A stretch of DNA of 64,000 nt from Bradyrhizobium barranii subsp. apii (GCF_011516635.5 NZ_CP096255.1:1364001-1428000), one strand, 5' to 3'. Shown: positions 30,936 through 41,012, counted from the stretch's first letter. Notes: generated by a model not told the origin, from the letters alone. Made by a program: numbers and translations.

Positions 30936-31240
30936 ATCGGACGGATCAAGCGCTCGACGACGTTGTTGTCAAGCTCGATACGGCCATCATCGATGAAGCG
31001 CGTCAGGCCATCCCAGCGTGTGAGCGCATAGCGGATGGCGTCGGCCAACTTGCCCTTTTGGCTGATCAACGCGAGCTTTGCGCGGAGCCATCGCTCGAAG
31101 GCTTCCGCCAGCGCCCGGATTGTCTGCTGCCGAACGAGACGGCGCTCCTCGGCGCCGCGGCCACGGATGTCCCTTTCGATGGCGTAGAACTCGGCGATAT
31201 GCTTGAGCGCCTCGCTGGCAATGGGCGCGGGGATGGAGTC
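30936..31240 (-). pseudogene. middle piece of IS66 TnpC, fused to IS30 transposase
   Basis: The reverse strand reads IASEALKHIAEFYAIERDIR, RWLRAKLALISQKGKLADA and DDGRIELDNNVVERLIRPIA, the conserved C-terminal third of IS66 transposases. It is in frame with the IS30 protein upstream (junction near 31240), and then runs into IS21-B. The rest of this IS66 gene lies at 26520-26758; its N-terminal two thirds are missing. Confidence 0.85.
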
Positions 31241-32233
31241 ACTGTGAAGTGCAACGATTGATTTGAGTTTGGAGAATGCCTCGGCGGGTGTCTTGAAGTC
31301 CAGGCATTCGCGTGGGGTATCGAGCCGCCTGAGGGCGGCTGCCGTAATGTACCTGAGGTCGGTTTTGCGTGGTAGAGAGCGTCGTAAGCGCCCGATGGAG
31401 TTTTCCACGCCGCCTTTTTGCCAGGGACTATGGGGATCGCAGAAGAAGGTTTGGACGCCGAGGGCGTTGTGAAGCCTGTGATGCTCGGCGAACTCGGTTC
31501 CGTTGTCGAAGCTGATGGTTTTGCGGATCGCCTGTGGAAGCTTGCCAAGTTGACGGGCGATGGTCCGAGGGGTGAGGACAGCTTTCCGATCGCGTGGATG
31601 CAGCACGATGCTGAAGCGGGCTTGTCGCCGGTGGAGAACCAGCAATCCTTGGCCATATCGCGCGAACAGCATGAAGTCGGCTTCCCAATGACCCGGCGTC
31701 CCGCGGCCTTCGACCTCGGAGGGGCGTTCATCGATCGAGCGCCGTTGTTTAATGAAGCTGGCAGGGCTGCCGCCTGGGCGTCGCCGGCGCCCTCGTCTGA
31801 GTTTATGGCGCGGCAGCAGGCGGTGCCAGTAATCCTTCTGGGCCGTACGATGATAGATGAAACGATAGATTGACTCGTGGCTGATCATGACGCGACCATG
31901 CTCTCGCGCCAGTCGACCAGCGATCTGCTCCGGCGAATGTCCCATCGCAAGGCTTTTGCCGACGCAGTCCCGCAGGGCCGGCTAGCGCGCCAGCTTGAAG
32001 CGGCCATCCTGCCGTCGCCGACGTTCGGCCAATTGTTGAGCCCGGACAGGTTCGTAACCGCCCCTCCAGACCTTGGTAGGCCGCGAGTTGCGCTTCAGCT
32101 CCCGACTTATCGTCGACGTCGCGCGGTCAAGCGCAGACGCAATATCGTTTCGAGATTTACCGCCTGCAGCCAGGCGGTAAATCTCAACGCGCTCTTCAAG
32201 GCTGAGCTGGCCATAACATTGTCCCATCGCCAC
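31240..32233 (-). pseudogene. IS30-family transposase with an in-frame amber codon
   Basis: From ATG 32233: MAMGQCYGQLSLEERVEIYR and the helix-turn-helix SRNDIASALDRATSTISREL. A TAG at about 31982-31984 (RFKLAR stop PALRDC) is followed in the same frame by the DDE core: GHWEADFMLF, TISFDNGTEFAEH and KGGVENSIGRLRR. The 3' end passes without a stop into IS66 sequence. Outside the amber codon and the missing native stop the protein is complete. Confidence 0.85.
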
Positions 32234-32248
32234 AACACCCTAGAGCGC

Positions 32249-32747
32249 TTCACATTTTGACTGAAGCATAACCGACGTTTGCGAAGTAGTTTGGCATTCG
32301 CGAGGCTGGATGTCCTGAACGAGGTGACCGATTTGGCGCCAAGTGTCTTCGACGGTGCGCCTCTGAGCCTGCCGCATCCAGTGTTTGATCTTGGAGAAGG
32401 CCTGTTCGATCGGGTTGAGGTCGGGCGAGTATGGCGGCAGGTACCAGAGCCTGGCGCCAGCAGCCTGGATCATCTGCCTGACAGCTTTCGACTTGTGGCT
32501 TCCGAGCTTGTCGAGAATGACGATGTCGCCTTCGCGCAGGGTTGGCAGGAGAAGGTGCTTCACATAAGCGCAGAAGCATTCGCCGTTGACCGGGCCGCCG
32601 AAGACGCAGGGTGTGCCGTGAGTTGGTCATGGCGGAGCGCGCCGAGGAATGTGAGGGTATCGCCAGTGACCGTGCGGGGCGAAGCCGCGCAGGCGTGCGC
32701 CCTGGGGCCCCAGCCCCGCAAAGGGGCCATGTTGGTCTTGATCCAAG
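32249..32747 (-). pseudogene. IS630 transposase, C-terminal part
   Basis: The frames read IKTNMAPLRGWGPRG, then EGDIVILDKLGSHKSKAVRQ with the second Asp, and YLPPYSPDLNPIEQAFSKIK with the catalytic Glu, ending VGYASVKM. A frame change near 32640 is needed to join the start of this part. The gene is cut at its 5' side by the 3' end of the group II intron. Confidence 0.85.
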
Positions 32748-33448
32748 GGTGAGTAGGCCGGGGGATTTTCACCCCCGGCCTCTCGCAGAACGGTGCGTGA
32801 ACCTCTCGGTTCACACCGCTCCCGTCAGGTGAACGTGGTCGTTCCGAAGAACTGCCAGTGTACGAACAGCTCCGCGTTATTCCGAGCCAGCTTTCGCAAG
32901 AACAGCGAAGCACCGGTTTTGTGGAGCCGGAAGCGCTTGTACTTTCGCATGATCCACGCCTTCAGCTTCTGATTGACGTAGTCGACCAGAGAGAACAGCG
33001 CTGAACGGCTGAACCGACCATAATAACCTATCCACCCCCGGAGGAGCGGATTGATCTGTTGGGCAATCTCAGCCAGCGTCCCCGGCGTTTGCCGGGGAAT
33101 GTGCAAGCTTCGGATCGTTGCTCGCATGGCCTTCAAAGCTGTCGGACTGACCGCCGGGGTGTATCCACAAAAGAATTCCTTCCGCTGTGACGTTGCCACC
33201 TGCCGCGGCCTGAACTGATATCCGAGAAAGTCAAACTTGACCCTCTGATACGTTCGCCGACGCCTGTTGTCCATGCAATAGACGATCTGCGTCTTTGTCG
33301 GGTGCATCTGAAGTCCGCACACCTCCAACCTCGCTTGAAGCTCCGCCCTAATGGCCTCTGCTTCTTGCTCGGTCCGGCAGTGCACCAGTCCGTCGTCGGC
33401 ATACCGACACCAAGGGAGGTCGGGATGTGTCCGCGCCATCCAGATCAA
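32748..33448 (-). mobile_element. 3' half of a group II intron (RT tail plus domains V/VI)
   Basis: The reverse strand contains the reverse transcriptase tail, then a domain V-like hairpin at about 32788-32823 (GAGCGGTGTGAACC paired with GGTTCACGCACCGTTC) and a domain VI-like hairpin at 32756-32780 (GGCCGGGGG paired with CCCCCGGCC). It ends CTACTCAC just before IS630 sequence resumes, which places the 3' splice site near 32748. The 5' domains and the first part of the RT gene are absent. Confidence 0.8.
32825..33448 (-). pseudogene. group II intron reverse transcriptase/maturase, C-terminal part
   Basis: About 200 residues from the catalytic core onward: PDLPWCRYADDGLVHC holds the YADD active site, followed by MHPTKTQIVYCMD, FDFLGYQFRPR and the maturase (GIIM-type) domain INPLLRGWIGYYGRFSRSAL. 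The N-terminal RT fingers are missing. The upstream frame comes from IS630, so a deletion joined IS630 codon 63 or so to the middle of the RT gene. Confidence 0.88.
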
Positions 33449-33638
33449 GCACGGGCTTGCGGTGACCGCCCATCTTGCCAGGCGCAACCGAGCCGGTCGC
33501 CCGCTGCCGCTGTGACCACTTCACAACCGACGAGACCGCAACACCAAACCGTTCCGCCACAGATCGGCAGCTCTCGCCCGCTAAAACCGACGCCACCACA
33601 CGCTCGCGAAGATCCAGGGAAAGAGGTCGGGTCATGCG
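33449..33638 (-). pseudogene. IS630 transposase, N-terminal part
   Basis: From ATG 33638: MTRPLSLDLRERVVASVLAG, then the paired-type helix-turn-helix CRSVAERFGVAVSSVVKW and SVAPGKMGGHRKP. It breaks off at about codon 63, where the reverse transcriptase sequence begins. The segment of IS630 between here and 32747 is lost. Confidence 0.85.
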
Positions 33639-33728
33639 ATGCTGGCCTCCAATCCAGTCAGCATCTTGAATCATAAACCGCCAAAAACCGGAATCCCCTC
33701 CGATTCAGTTAAGCAATGAAATGCTCTA

Positions 33729-33971
33729 GTTGCAGCGCCAGGCAGATGTGCTTGGCACTCAAGGGCCCACAACGATACGAAACCACCCATCAGCGCCGGG
33801 CGTTTGGAACAGACGCCGCCGAAGTGCACGCTTTAAGCAGGCGGGCATTTACTCGCTGGCATGCGCGATCGCTCGTGTCGGCCGGCGCATATCGTGCTCT
33901 TCAATCGACCGGAAGATGCGGCCTCGACGCAAGTCCTGTCCTCCGCAAGCAGGTAGAGGCGCCGAGCCGTG
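33729..33971. other. gap after IS630
   Basis: 243 bp with no recognisable gene or structure. Confidence 0.4.
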
Positions 33972-34118
33972 CTAGCCTCGGCTTGAGCCGATCAATAGTT
34001 TCGAGAGAAACTGTCGAGCGGTGTTACTCAAGAGCGGTCTTACCATCAACCCGAACAGGCCGACCGCCGAGACGGCAACAGCAAAGACACCGAGGGCACT
34101 CCAAACAGCCATTTTCAT
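33972..34118 (-). CDS. 48-residue single-span membrane protein, unknown
   Basis: ATG 34118 has an AAGGAG site eleven bases upstream on the reverse strand. The peptide MKMAVWSALGVFAVAVSAVG continues LFGLMVRPLLSN: one hydrophobic segment followed by a basic tail. It faces away from the B12 riboswitch. The good ribosome site and the membrane-like composition favour a real small gene; the function is unknown. Confidence 0.4.
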   Translation of the reverse strand: MKMAVWSALGVFAVAVSAVGLFGLMVRPLLSNTARQFLSKLLIGSSRG

Positions 34119-34529
34119 TGCGAGCCGGTCTCCTTGGTTTGGTTGATATGCTTGCCTGGGCAGTATCGCCAAAAAGTGTCCGAGTGACGCCTACCAGAAA
34201 TGGCTGGCATCACAGAACCACCTCGCGCCGCGAATGCTATCTTATTCGGTGGATCGTTGATTGCTTGGAGAAGGCAGCACAGCGCGCCGTGCGCGATGAA
34301 CCGGGGCCAGCTTGCATGAAAGCCGTCTGTTCGACCAAGTGGTCCTCGGTGCAAAGGCGGCGTATTCGGATTTGTCGCTGCCCACGCGGAGGGACTTTCG
34401 GGATGTCATCCGATGTCCGTGATTGTAGAGCGACTTCTGCATCGAGTATGAACGGGGGGCATGCCGCTAGGCACATTAGCAGATCGCAACATGACGCGAG
34501 GTTGACGGAATATCCCTTTTGCCGATAAT
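34119..34529. other. gap before the B12 riboswitch
   Basis: 410 bp with overlapping open frames on both strands but no recognisable domain. It should contain the metE promoter near its right end. Confidence 0.35.
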
Positions 34530-34710
34530 TGAAGGTGTCGAGGTTCTCCGGTCTCATTAGGCCGGAGCTAAGAGGGAAGCCGGTGTCAATTCCGGCGCTG
34601 TCCCCGCAACTGTGAGTGGCGAGCTGTCCAACGAAGGCACTGAAGCCTGACGGTTTCGGGAAGACCGGATAGCAGCGCTGAGCCGCGAGCCAGGAGCCCT
34701 GCCCCGCCAC
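34530..34710 (+). promoter_or_regulatory. cobalamin (adenosylcobalamin) riboswitch upstream of metE
   Basis: Conserved B12-riboswitch blocks appear in order: GAGGTTCTCCGG, GAGGGAAGCCGGTG, the core GCGCTGTCCCCGCAACTGTG, a CACTG block (GAAGGCACTGAAGCCTGA) and GCGAGCCAGGAGCCCTGCC. The pairing arms are intact. It ends about 110 bp before the metE ATG. Such elements turn metE off when cobalamin is available and the B12-dependent MetH can work. Confidence 0.95.
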
Positions 34711-34821
34711 TATCTTCGTCCACCGGCGGGTGTCCCGGTGGTGCGCCAAGCAGCGGTCGCTCGCGCGGCTTCTTCTGCCCGCGTCCGCCATGGCCTTTGC
34801 CACCAATATGGGGTTAACGCT

Positions 34822-37163
34822 ATGTCTCTTCTCTCTCTTCCGGTTGCCACACTCGGAACGCCACGCATCGGTCCAAGGCGAGAGCTCAAGGTTGCGCTCG
34901 AAAGTTACTGGGCCGGAAAAATCGCCGAACAGCAGTTGCTCGAGGATGCAGCTGGCCTACGTGCCGCAAATTGGGCTCGCCAGAGGTCTCTCGGTGTCAC
35001 CGTGATCCCGTCGAACGATTTCTCACTGTACGACCAGGTGCTCGACACCAGTGTCATGGTTGGTGCCATCCCAGAAGCCTACGAGCCGAATGCCGGATCC
35101 ATTTCGCTCAAGACATACTTCGCCATGGCACGCGGGGCACAATGCGACGGTCAGGATGGGAGTTGCGGTCACCCGTCGCGTGGATATGGCGCACCCGCGC
35201 AGGAGATGACCAAATGGTTCGACACCAACTACCATTACATGGTCCCGGAATTTCACCCGGGGCAGACTTTCAGACTATCCTCTCGCAAACCAATCGAGGA
35301 GTACGAGGAAGCCAAGGCCCTTGGCTTTCAGACGCGCCCTGTCCTGATCGGGCCGGTTACACTCTTGAAGCTTGGCAAGAGTGCCGATCCTGCGTTCCAG
35401 CCACTGTCACTGCTAGATGACCTGATACCGGTCTATATTGAGCTTTTGAAGGAATTGGCCAAACGCGGGGCAAATTGGGGTCAATTCGACGAACCTTGCC
35501 TAGTCCTTGATCTGGATGAGAGTTCGCGAAAATCCTTGGTACATGCTTATGGCCGGCTCGCAGGAAGGGCCGGCCATCAAGATCATGGTTGCAAGCTATT
35601 TCGGTGGCCTCTGCGACAATCTGGACGCTGCCCTGCGCCTGCCTGTTGCCGGGCTGCACGTCGATCTGGTTCGCGCGCCAGAGTTATTGAGCCAGATCAT
35701 TGCGAGTGGCGAGTGACCTCGTCATGTCGCTCGGCGTCATAGACGGTCGGAATTTTTGGCGATCGAATTTGTCGGCGCTCCGCCAGCGACTGGCCTCCGC
35801 GATTGCGAAGCTTGGTAAGGACCGCGTACAGATCGCCCCATCCTGCTCGCTGCTTCATGTGCCGGTCGATGTTGAACTCGAGACCGGCTCGCCTCCGACG
35901 TCAAGAGCTGGCTTGCTTTCTCGGTTCAGAAGATGCGTGAGCTTGCGACCTTGGCGCGGGCACTCGCAGGCGACCAGAATGTTGCGAAAGCTCTTGTGGA
36001 ATCGGAGTGTGCCGCAGCCGTCCGCGGGACGTCGCCGAAGATCCGAGATGCCAATGTCGTTGTCCGGCTGAGTGCGATCAACCAGGCCATGCGCCGGCGG
36101 GCCAGCCCATTTGCCAGTCGGGCCGAGATCCAACGCAAGCGCTTCGGGCTTCCAGCGTTCTCGACCACGACGATCGGATCGTTTCCTCAGACCTCAGAGG
36201 TCCGTAATACCCGGGCGGCGCATGCGCGAGGCGCGATGAGCGACGAGCAATACGACAAGTTCCTCAAGGAAGAGACGGCGCGCGCCGTACGTTGGCAGGA
36301 AGACATCGGTCTGGACGTGCTCGTCCATGGCGAGTTTGAGCGCAATGACATGGTGCAGTACTTCGGCGAGCAACTCTCCGGCCTCGCATTTACCAAAAAC
36401 GGTTGGGTGCAATCCTATGGCTCGCGCTGTGTCCGGCCGCCGATCCTGTTTGGAGATGTCTCGCGGCCGAAGCCGATCACGGTGGACTGGTGGCGCTATG
36501 CGCAGTCACTAACCAAAAGGCCGATGAAGGCGATGTTGACCGGACCAGTAACGATCTTGAACTGGTCGTTTGTTCGCGGGGATATTCCCCGAAGCGAAGT
36601 CTGCCGTCAGATTGCGCTCGCAATTCGAGATGAAGTCGGAGATCTCGAGAATGCGGGTGCTTCCATAATCCAGATCGATGAGGCTGCACTACGCGAAGGC
36701 TTGCCATTGCGTAGTGCGCAGTGGACTCGTTTACCTCGAGTGGGCTGGAGATTGCTTCCGCATCTGCTCATCGGGCGTCGCCGAACAAACTCAGATTCAT
36801 ACCCACGTGTGTTACTCAGAATTCAACGACGTCATCCATGCGATTGCTGCAATGGACGCAGATGTCATCTCGATTGAGACTTCGCGATCGAAGATGGAAC
36901 TGCTCGACGCGTTCAGGAACTACAACTATCCGAACCAAATTGGGCCAGGCGTGTACGACATTCATTCCCCACGCGTTCCCGAGACCGGCGAGATGAAGGA
37001 GCTCATGGCCTTGGCTCTGAAGCGGCTGCAGCGGTCGCAGCTCTGGGTCAATCCGGATTGTGGCTTGAAGACACGCAAATGGGAGGAGGTTCGCCCGGCA
37101 CTTGTCAACATGGTCGCTGCGGCCCGCGAACTGCGCGCTGCATCCGCTCCAATAGGCCATTGA
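34822..37163 (+). pseudogene. metE: metE, cobalamin-independent methionine synthase, four frameshifts
   Basis: ATG 34822 begins MSLLSLPVATLGTPRIGPRR. The gene spans about 780 codons, the normal MetE length, and transfers the methyl group of methyltetrahydropteroyl-triglutamate to homocysteine. Both barrels are recognisable: N-terminal SNDFSLYDQVLD and WFDTNYHYMVPEF; C-terminal [35 protein letters not shown] and [15 protein letters not shown]. The zinc ligands are still encoded ([12 protein letters not shown] and [11 protein letters not shown]). The frame changes near 35560, 35712, 35890 and 36715, so no full protein can be made as read. Confidence 0.92.
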
Positions 37164-37239
37164 TCCTTGGTCAGGTCTTTCGTCGAGCTGATCGGCTTAA
37201 GGAGATCTCGATAGTCCCGGGAGAGCCTTGGTGAATACA

Positions 37240-37272
37240 AAAGGCCCGGCCGCGTTTAGCGGCCGGGCGGAA
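37240..37272 (-). terminator. strong hairpin with T tract on the reverse strand
   Basis: GCCCGGCCGC (37244-37253) pairs with GCGGCCGGGC (37259-37268). On the reverse strand CTTTTGTATT follows, so it would stop leftward transcription, for example read-through from hemN. It also sits 80 bp after metE and could act in both directions. Confidence 0.55.
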
Positions 37273-37899
37273 GTCGAGTCTGGGAGGAGCGACGCTGCTA
37301 GGCATCGCGGCCACTTCCATCGGCAGAGGGAGCACGGCCGACGGCTCGATCTCGGCGAGGACATTCGCCGAAAATCTAAGTCCCAGTTAAGGCACAGGAT
37401 GATCGTAACTCAATTATGCCCTGGTATGCGCCCAATATAGCCAAGGATTAGAAGACTACACCAAGGTTGTTGCTGATGAGGACTGTCTCAACGACTCGCT
37501 GAGTCGAGCATGGGTGGGCGATGATGTGGAGCGATCGCCATGGAAGGCAACGAGCCGCAAAACGTGGTGCGCTCTCCTGCCCGCAAACAATACGCTCAAT
37601 CACCGAGACATATCAAAATCGCGCTCGCAAGGACCTCATCATCACCAATGAAATGAGCAGCTTGAGTTAGGCCAGATTCGGTCGGTCGTTGGTCAAACCG
37701 TTGTCGCCCGATTGGAATCCTCGGTTCCAACGAGTGTTTGAAATCTACGTACGGCTCGACGTAGTGGGTGTGACGACGCTTGTAGATAGCTCGGGACCGG
37801 ATGCCAAATCGGCGTGCTATCAGCCCTGCGATACTCCTAACCAGAAGCCGATTTGGTGATGTTGATCTCCGATCGGAACCGGATCGGGTTGGCTTCGGT
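37273..37899. other. 630 bp without a supportable gene
   Basis: Only short overlapping frames with no recognisable domain. I see no IS sequence here. Confidence 0.4.
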
Positions 37900-39252
37900 T
37901 CAAACCGCCCGACTGTGCGTAGCCCTCGACCCAGGGAGGTGCGCGTCGAACGAAGATGCGACGCTCCGGACGAGAAACTCTGCGCCATCGACCACGGAAA
38001 GTCGACCGTCGTCCAGTACGGCAACTCCATCTGCGATCAGGTTGGCGAGTCGAGAACGATCGACGACGGCCAGGCTCGGATCCTTGCCGTAACGACGGCA
38101 TGTCTCGCAAAGATCGACTGCCATGCCGCACATGAGTCGCTCGATGATTTCGGCGCGGAAGCGATCGTCGTCGGCCAGCAAATAGCCCTTCATGGTGGCC
38201 AGCCGTTCCTCGGCGATGCGAGCAAGGTAGTCCTTTATCGACACAGCGTTCGCGACGAACCCTTGTTGCATCTGGCCAATGGCGCTGGCGCCGAGTCCAA
38301 GGAGGGTGTCCGCCGAATCATCCGTATAACCTTGAAAGTTGCGCCTCAACCTGCCTTCCTGCCGTGCCAGGGCGAGATTGTCGTCCGGCAGGGCGAAGTG
38401 ATCGATGCCGATGCGTACATATCCAGCGTCGACCAAAGCTTGCGCGATCGTTTCCGATTGGAGGTGTCGCTCGACGCTGTCGGGCAGAGTGGATCCATCG
38501 ATCTTGCGTTGATGCTTCTTAAAGAAAGGAACGTGCGCGTAGCCAAACACCGAGAACCGATCCGGATGCAGTGCGAGGCATTTGGAGAGAGTGTCGAGGC
38601 AGGAAACGACGGTCTGCTGGGGCAGCCCATAGAGCAGGTCGAAATTAATCCGGCCGATGCCGGCGCGGTGTAGAAGATCGACCGATACTGCGGTCTGTTC
38701 GAAGCTCTGCAGACGGCCAATGGCCCGTTGAACAACCGGATCGAGGCTTTGGACACCTAGGCTCGCCCTGTTGACCCCGCAATAGCCTAGCGCCTCGGCC
38801 ATCGGCTCGGTCAATATGCGTGGATCGATCTCTACGGCGATCTCGGCATCAGGCAAAATTGCGAACGAATAGCGCAACGAGGCGACCAGATCAGCAAACG
38901 TTTCAGGTGTCATGATCGTCGGCGTGCCGCCGCCGAAGTGGACATGGGAGACCGGTTGTCGTCGACCGATGGTTTCTCCAATGAGGTAGGCTTCAGTTCG
39001 CAGTGCGGTTGCATAGGTCGCGAGCGGCTCCTGGCGTTTCATGACAGATGTGTGGCAGCCGCAGTACCAGCACATGCTTTGGCAAAATGGCACGTGCACG
39101 TAAATCGAGGCGGACTGCTGGCCGCCTAACGACTTGAGCCACGCTTGATAGTCGGATTCGCTAACTGACGCCGAGAAATGGGGAGCCGTCGGATAGCTGG
39201 TGTAGCGTGGCAGGGAGTGCTGCCCGTAGGATTTTGCCAAGTCGGGTCGCAT
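37900..39252 (-). CDS. hemN: oxygen-independent coproporphyrinogen III oxidase
   Basis: About 450 residues from ATG 39252 (MRPDLAKSYGQHSLPRYTSY, the usual HemN start; an upstream ATG at 39423 is unlikely). Radical SAM cluster motif CQSMCWYCGC with the extra Cys, HFGGGTPTIM for SAM binding, and EIDPRILT. The enzyme makes protoporphyrinogen for haem when oxygen is low. It is typically under FixK/FNR control in rhizobia, and a fixK-like gene lies 1 kb away. The frame is intact. Confidence 0.93.
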   Translation of the reverse strand: MRPDLAKSYGQHSLPRYTSYPTAPHFSASVSESDYQAWLKSLGGQQSASIYVHVPFCQSMCWYCGCHTSVMKRQEPLATYATALRTEAYLIGETIGRRQPVSHVHFGGGTPTIMTPETFADLVASLRYSFAILPDAEIAVEIDPRILTEPMAEALGYCGVNRASLGVQSLDPVVQRAIGRLQSFEQTAVSVDLLHRAGIGRINFDLLYGLPQQTVVSCLDTLSKCLALHPDRFSVFGYAHVPFFKKHQRKIDGSTLPDSVERHLQSETIAQALVDAGYVRIGIDHFALPDDNLALARQEGRLRRNFQGYTDDSADTLLGLGASAIGQMQQGFVANAVSIKDYLARIAEERLATMKGYLLADDDRFRAEIIERLMCGMAVDLCETCRRYGKDPSLAVVDRSRLANLIADGVAVLDDGRLSVVDGAEFLVRSVASSFDAHLPGSRATHSRAV

Positions 39253-39491
39253 TCTTCTTCTCTGGGTCCAAATCGCAGATACGCCGGATAGGTTTTTGCG
39301 CTGCGTCAGTTTAATGGTGGCTGATGGCAGTGGCGAGTCTGAAGCCAAATTGGTAGGGCATGCCCACGGCGTATATCGTCCCTGGATCGCGATGAGCGCT
39401 GATGCCGCAGCATTGGGCGGCATGCAAGCCAGTTCTCGTTTTGATCCAATTGCATGAGCGAAGGGAGAAAGTATTCCTCTCCCGAAGGATA
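39253..39491. other. hemN upstream region
   Basis: 239 bp with no gene. TTTTGATCCAATTGCA near 39440 only partly resembles an anaerobox, so I do not call one. Confidence 0.4.
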
Positions 39492-40108
39492 CTAGCCGTC
39501 CCTCGTGAGGCCATGTAGCGGGCTGCCGGCCATTCCGGAGGAAAGAGCGACCGAACTCCGTTCGGCTTCAGCTTCTTGCTCCAATTCTAGGATATGCGCT
39601 CTTAGCGCATCGGAGGTCGCCCTTGCTGCTTCGCTGAATAGGGGATCACCATGATCGGTGAGTGCAGAAGCGATGTCGGACCAATCCTGAGGGGATAGAG
39701 CCAGAACGGCGGCGGGAAATAAATCTCGTTCTTCCAACATCATGTGGTGCCGCTCGCGTACGATAAAGTCGCGTACGGTATTGCCGACGTCTTGCCGAAC
39801 GAGTTCACGATCCGCGAGGACCCATCAATAGCTTGAACGGCGTGGTGCAGACGGTCGACGACTTCCTGGTGTTCATGTGCGAGATTGCCGACGATCGCAT
39901 CTGGATCGCGAGTCTCGAGCTTTGAGAAAATCAAGTCTTCTTGAGGATGATGGTACATCGCCGGGTAAACCTCGAAGTAGCTGAGGATCGCGCGAATGAC
40001 CTCATAGTCCGGACGGGTCCCATGCTCGAAAACCTCCAATTCGCGTTGGAGGAAAGTCAGAAGAAGATCAATATTGCGATGCTCTCGAAGCAACAGATCG
40101 ATGGTCAT
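39492..40108 (-). pseudogene. hemerythrin (HHE) domain protein with one frameshift
   Basis: ATG 40108 (MTIDLLLREHRNIDLLLTFL) has GGAG eight bases upstream. Iron-ligand positions are seen in REHRNID, AMYHHPQEDLIF (H-HxxxE-type) and LAHEHQEVV. The frame breaks near 39800 after VNSFGKT, and continues in the next frame with the last helix (VRERHHMMLEERDLFPAA) to 39492. Total length (about 205 residues) is normal. Such proteins bind O2 or NO or store iron; beside hemN and a fixK-like gene a role in low-oxygen or NO response is likely. One indel separates it from an intact gene. Confidence 0.8.
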
Positions 40109-40228
40109 TGTAGGCTCCATGGAGGAACAAGGTAGCAGGTCGCTCGAGCTAAGGGTCAGTGTCCTTCACGGCGCCGCAATTGTTCGCGCTGTTCTTGCAG
40201 AATTCGCATTTTCGCCGCGGCTTGCGAC

Positions 40229-40900
40229 TTAACCCAAGTTCTGCGCATAGCGGCTGGATGATCTGCCGTCACGCAACTCGACTCGGCGTGAGGTCGGTAG
40301 GGCAATAACGCCATTCTGCTCAAGTTGGGTAAAGGCGTACGACACCGTCTCGATGGTCAACCAAGGTAATCGGCAACATCCTGCCGTGACATGGGAAGTT
40401 CGATCGCAGCGTTCTTGGTAGCGCGGCGAGACATATCGAGCAGAAAGGCCATCACCCGATCTTCTGCGCTGCCGATCAGGAGCATTGAATGTTGCTTGAA
40501 AGAGGCAGAGCAGCGCCATACCGTCCCACAGCTGTCGCGTGAGCTCCCTCTCGTGACTGGCGCGAACAATGACGGCGGAGCGCTTCACCATGAGCAGATG
40601 CGTCTCACAGATCGCCTCGGCCGAAGAGATATGGCTTTCTCTGGCCTCGAAGCCGAAGATGTCACCGGGCAGATAAAATGCGCCAATCTGACGGCGTCCG
40701 TCCTCCAGAATCTTGTAGGTTCGCACAGCACCTGACACCACCTGATACAGGTATTCAGCTGCCTCATCCTCGCCGTAGATCTCGCTGTTGCGAGTGAACC
40801 GCATCGGTGCCGCAATCATACCAAACGGACCACAACCATGCGGCTGCCTGCGCAAGACGCTAGTCGGATGTCGGCTGATCTCGTGAGAAGGTGCGGCCAG
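40229..40900 (-). pseudogene. FixK-type Crp/Fnr regulator with two frameshifts
   Basis: The cyclic-nucleotide-type sensor fold is clear: YLYQVVSGAVRTYKILEDGR and QIGAFYLPGDIFGFEA. The helix-turn-helix is split over frames: MLLIGSAEDRVMAFLLDMSR and LPMSRQDVADYLG in one, LTIETVSYAFTQLEQNGVIA in the other. Frame changes lie near 40490 and 40365; they cancel, so the ends are in one frame. No N-terminal Fnr cysteine cluster is present, which favours FixK over FnrN. The exact start is unclear (ATG 40819 gives a short N-terminus; homologous sequence continues upstream). Confidence 0.8.
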
Positions 40901-41012
40901 GCGGAAGCGCAATGCCTTAGAATGTGGCAGGTCGATATCGATCGAGCTGCTGGAGGAGCTGCTCACGGACAGTCTTGCCACCAAAATCACCGGAGAGCGG
41001 CCAGGCCAGCCG

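Larger units (their letters stand above)
32243..33726 (-). mobile_element. IS630-family element carrying a group II intron remnant
   Basis: It is bounded by TA dinucleotides (32241-32242 and 33727-33728), the usual IS630 target. The ends are imperfect inverted repeats: GAGCGCTTCACATTTTGACTG from 32243, and on the other strand GAGCATTTCATTGCTTAACTG from 33726. Inside, only the two ends of the transposase gene remain, with group II intron sequence between them. Confidence 0.85.

Noticed and set aside
39430..39450. Anaerobox upstream of hemN (TTTTGATCCAATTGCA)
   Set aside because: Only the first half matches TTGAT; the second half is not ATCAA.
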